Assembly: GCA_951640195.1 (NCBI GenBank)
Contig: OX621175.1
Coordinates: forward strand, 558,001-622,000
Length of the DNA stretch: 64,000 bases
Reading direction: 5' to 3'
Origin: Porpolomopsis calyptriformis
Lineage: Eukaryota > Basidiomycota > Agaricomycetes > Agaricales > Hygrophoraceae
This document shows positions 61,246 through 64,000 of this stretch, piece after piece. Positions within the stretch are counted from its first letter, which is position 1. Each line of letters starts with the position of its first letter. Below the pieces are notes generated by a model. The model was not told where the DNA came from. It made no database searches and saw only the letters and a list, made by a program, of their open reading frames with translations. Position numbers and translations under genes: made by a program.

Positions 61246-63415
61246 TCATGAATGTTCTTGGTAGTTTTCCAGCTCGGCAACGGCGGCAGCTTCCTCCCTT
61301 TCTCGCATCAATCGAACTTCGGCTTTTAACCTCGGCAACTCCTTGGCTAGCGACACTTGGGTATCTTCCGGCCAGCGATCTAGTGCCCAATCTCTCAGGT
61401 GTACGCTCGCCTATTATATAGCCCCAACATTAGCCAAATGTAATGTGAAGATGCAAGGTATGTCATGCCTTGAGGTATCGCTTCCCGGCAAACTTCTTGA
61501 AGAATGCAACATGACGGATTGGCTTCAGAATATAATTTAGCATCAGGTTCGCAGTTGGCACCAGGCTGCTTTCTGCATATTGGGAGTAATGCGCCAAATT
61601 AGGTGTCTGCACGAACAGTAACTGAGTGAGGTGGGCAATATCAAAAAAAAGATCAAACGGACCCAGGTTTCTTGGCCCAATACCAGCCTAGCAAACCAAA
61701 TAGCCGCTGCAGCCAGCAGCGACGGGGGGGCCGCAAGCAACCTCCACTCTAAACACCCAATTTCTAACAGGTATTTCGCTACAGTCCGTACTCTGAGATC
61801 GTAGTCATCCGCCTTGCTCACTCTCCGCAAGTAGTGAACCGGGTTCGGATAACTCATATTCCAGTTTAACGTCTTGAGAACATACCGCTCCGCTTGCAGG
61901 ATTTCTGGTTCCGTGTACGATGCGTCTGAGCAATACAATAGGTGCGACACCGAAGGCGAAACAATTTCCTCGAACTTCGAGGCAATGAGCATGCACGTAA
62001 TGCCCACGAGCTGGAGCTTTGCGAGTGAAACCACTCGCAGAGAGAGGAAACGATCGACAAGATTGACGGAAAGAAATAGCGTCTCTGGGAGGAGGTGGAA
62101 GCGGGCATGGACTTGGATGAGCCAATCTATTAGTATCCCACGCATTTTCCATGCGAGGTCATGTTGGCTTTCCATGTAGTTTGGATTCGGCAAGGTTGTT
62201 AACTGTGAATTAAAAAAATGTTATTATGAAAGGAGGCCTTCCGAAAATGGACAACGAACCTCGGTTTGTCGGAGATACTCGAAAATCTCGACGACATACT
62301 CACTGGCCATGAGTGGGTCATCACCGTCTTCCGCATCAAGATCTTCCCATTGATCACCCTTGGGGTCTGCCTCTGGCTCCAAATCTATGTAAAGATCGGG
62401 ACGGAGAAGGTCGCGTTCTCCTTGGGATCGCCTCCCTGTTGAAGCCTCAGGTGGGGGGTCAGATGACGTCCGCCGTTTCTTATGAGCACGTTTTGATTCC
62501 TCGTCATCCACGGGTTCGTAAGCCCGAACGAATACCTGCCGCGACTCTGGTGGCCGTGAAAAGACCGGTGTGGGGATTTTATCCGTTAGAGGACCAGACT
62601 TGCGCCTCGAGAGTTCGGGGACCAAAGTAGGGGCCGGTTTGAGTACTGGTTCCGGAGCAGCAGGGGAAATGATGACAAGATCGGCGACAGGAGGATCAAT
62701 GACAGGCTCATCGACGACATGGAGATCAATGACAGGGTGATCAACAACCATTACATCTTCGGCGGCCACCTCCACAATTTCTGGTTCTTCCTGCACTTCC
62801 TCCAAATCTGGTAGCGGAGGTGGATCCGCTGCCGTCCGCCGAGTGGTACGCCTCGTGGCGGTTCCTCCGTTGACTCGTTTTTTGGCACCCACCGATGCTG
62901 GCTGATCCTTGAGGATAACACCGTCAAACTTTTCCTTGGCGAGGTCCTTGTCCTTCTTGAGGCCTTTCGCGGGTTTCGTCCTGCTATTGGTGACCAACCT
63001 CGTAACCTCGCCCAGGGCTGCACGTTTTCGCTTTCCCATAGATGAGTCTACCTTGGCATCGCCGTTGGCCTTCGCGCGCGATGCAGCCGTTGTAGCCGTG
63101 ACGCGAGCAGGCGCATCGTTGGCACTCAGCTTGGTACCTCCGGATGAAGGGGGTTTCGCACGCGACTTGCTTCGCGAAGGTCTAGCATTGGCGTTTTCGG
63201 TATCCTTCGCGGTGGCAGTGCGGGTAACCCTCGTCGTTCGCCGTGTCTATTGATCGTTCAGCTGGTGAGGTTGCGAATGGGAAAAATATGCTCACGGGAA
63301 TATTTGAGGACATGACAGGCTATCGTGTGTGGTCTTTGGATGCAGTTTCGACAAAGTCAAGTGGTGGTGAAGGTATAAGATCAAGTTCAAGGTCACGAGC
63401 GGAACGCTTTGCCAT
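61246..63415 (-). CDS. B-type mitotic cyclin
   Basis: Regulatory subunit of Cdk1. The start is MAKRSARDLELDLIPSPP at 63415. An intron (GTGAGC...CAATAG, about 63297-63248) joins to a basic segment, then RAALGEVTRLVTN, which resembles the destruction box RxxLxxxxN. A long disordered acidic/Pro region follows. The cyclin box begins in the exon before the intron near 62205 (YVVEIFEYLRQTE) and continues LTTLPNPNYMESQHDLAWKM, RGILIDWLIQVHARFHLLPE, LVGITCMLIASKFEEI, ILQAERYVLKTLNWNMSYPN. The second fold has AKYLLEIGCLEWRLLAAPPS. The tail ends in a charged helix (LPRLKAEVRLMREREEAAAV) and the stop at 61246. It looks intact. Confidence 0.93.
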
Positions 63416-63559
63416 TAAAACCCAACCGAACAAATATGTACAAACTACACAAATACAAGCAAACAAAGCGGTACGCGTCAAGGTCACGTGTGTTCACGCC
63501 TGCTCTCGTGTATTTCAATTGATGAAATGGTAGTCACATCCGAATAGATTCAGCGTGTT

Positions 63560-63960
63560 CTATAGCTTTGAGCTATCATCCTTTTCCCAACCAGGATTCT
63601 TCTGCAATATCACAAGACCCTCCAGCACGTTCGTGTAAGGAATGAATTCCTCAGTCGCCAACTCTGCCCTCTCGGTCGTCCCTAACCGCACTGGTGTCTG
63701 ATGGGTCTGGAACCCAGAAATCGTCCGAGGTTTTCCAGCCTGTCCAACCACGTCGACCGCCTAGCAATGATAGAGCAGTGAGGGAAGAATAATGGTGCTA
63801 ACGCATCAATGCCTACCTGGCCTACTCGGACAGTCACGGGCTTCGGCTTGAGCTCCTCATCTAGCGTGATCAAAAAGCGCGGATACATAGCTGTTACCAA
63901 AAAGTACAGCATCCAATGATACTTGTCAAGCACAACTACGATTTCGAGGCATCAATTTTT
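63560..63960 (-). CDS. 3' part of an unrecognised gene (runs off the window)
   Basis: Two exons on the minus strand. The right one reads [20 protein letters not shown], then [18 protein letters not shown], and ends at a GTAGGC donor near 63819. A TTGCTAG acceptor then leads to [20 protein letters not shown] and a Lys/Asp-rich end ([13 protein letters not shown]) with its stop at 63560. The hydrophobic stretch [16 protein letters not shown] could be a membrane helix. The sequence looks conserved in style, but I could not name the family. The 5' part lies beyond the window. Confidence 0.6.
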
Positions 63961-64000
63961 ACATTCTTCAAGTGAAAACGAGACGCTACTCACAGGCCTT

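Overview
The window comes from a filamentous fungus, almost certainly an agaricomycete (mushroom-forming basidiomycete). Genes are broken by many short GT-AG introns of about 45-80 bases. The mobile elements (Plavaka transposase, Tnp2/CACTA, Ty1/copia, Ty3/gypsy) and a DUF6698-like protein are typical of that group. There is one assembly gap of 200 Ns (8308-8507). No genus can be named from the sequence alone.

Layout. 1-7.8 kb is genic: a patatin-like phospholipase (-), the XPF/Rad1-family repair nuclease (+) and a SURF4/Erv29 cargo receptor (+). 7.8-24 kb is accessory: poorly conserved hypothetical genes, tandem repeats, an apparently intact Plavaka transposase (-), a decayed unknown gene, a DOMON/cytochrome b561 protein (+), a hypothetical gene (-) and a DUF6698-like gene (+). 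23.2-39.6 kb is a nest of mobile elements: an LTR remnant, a 745-base foldback element, a truncated gypsy gag-protease (-), a decayed CACTA element (+), and a full-length but inactivated copia element with 127-base LTRs. The copia element is itself interrupted by a 1.7-kb TG...CA element that carries a three-exon gene. 40-47 kb holds a small secreted protein, a possible PD-(D/E)XK-like protein, an NLR-type NB-ARC/TPR protein and a GPCR-like seven-helix protein. 47.5-64 kb is conserved housekeeping sequence: ENP2/NOL10, a coiled-coil protein, tRNA-Asp, mitochondrial isoleucyl-tRNA synthetase, prolyl-tRNA synthetase, RNase P subunit RPP1/Rpp30, a B-type cyclin and a truncated last gene.

How the genes relate. 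There are no operons, and adjacent genes are mostly divergent or convergent. Several housekeeping genes serve translation or RNA metabolism (ENP2 in rRNA processing, RPP1 in tRNA processing, two aminoacyl-tRNA synthetases and a tRNA). The accessory part combines innate-immunity-like proteins (patatin, NLR) and a secreted protein with transposon islands. The copia ORF carries recurrent in-frame TGA codons, most easily explained as CGA-to-TGA transitions, and two copies of the 1.7-kb element differ largely by C/T and G/A changes. Both point to cytosine-methylation or RIP-like decay. The most novel-looking item is the 1711-base element at 34543-36253: 5-base target duplication CTACC, TGTCA...TGACA ends, and a spliced zinc-knuckle-like gene inside what looks like a single long terminal repeat.
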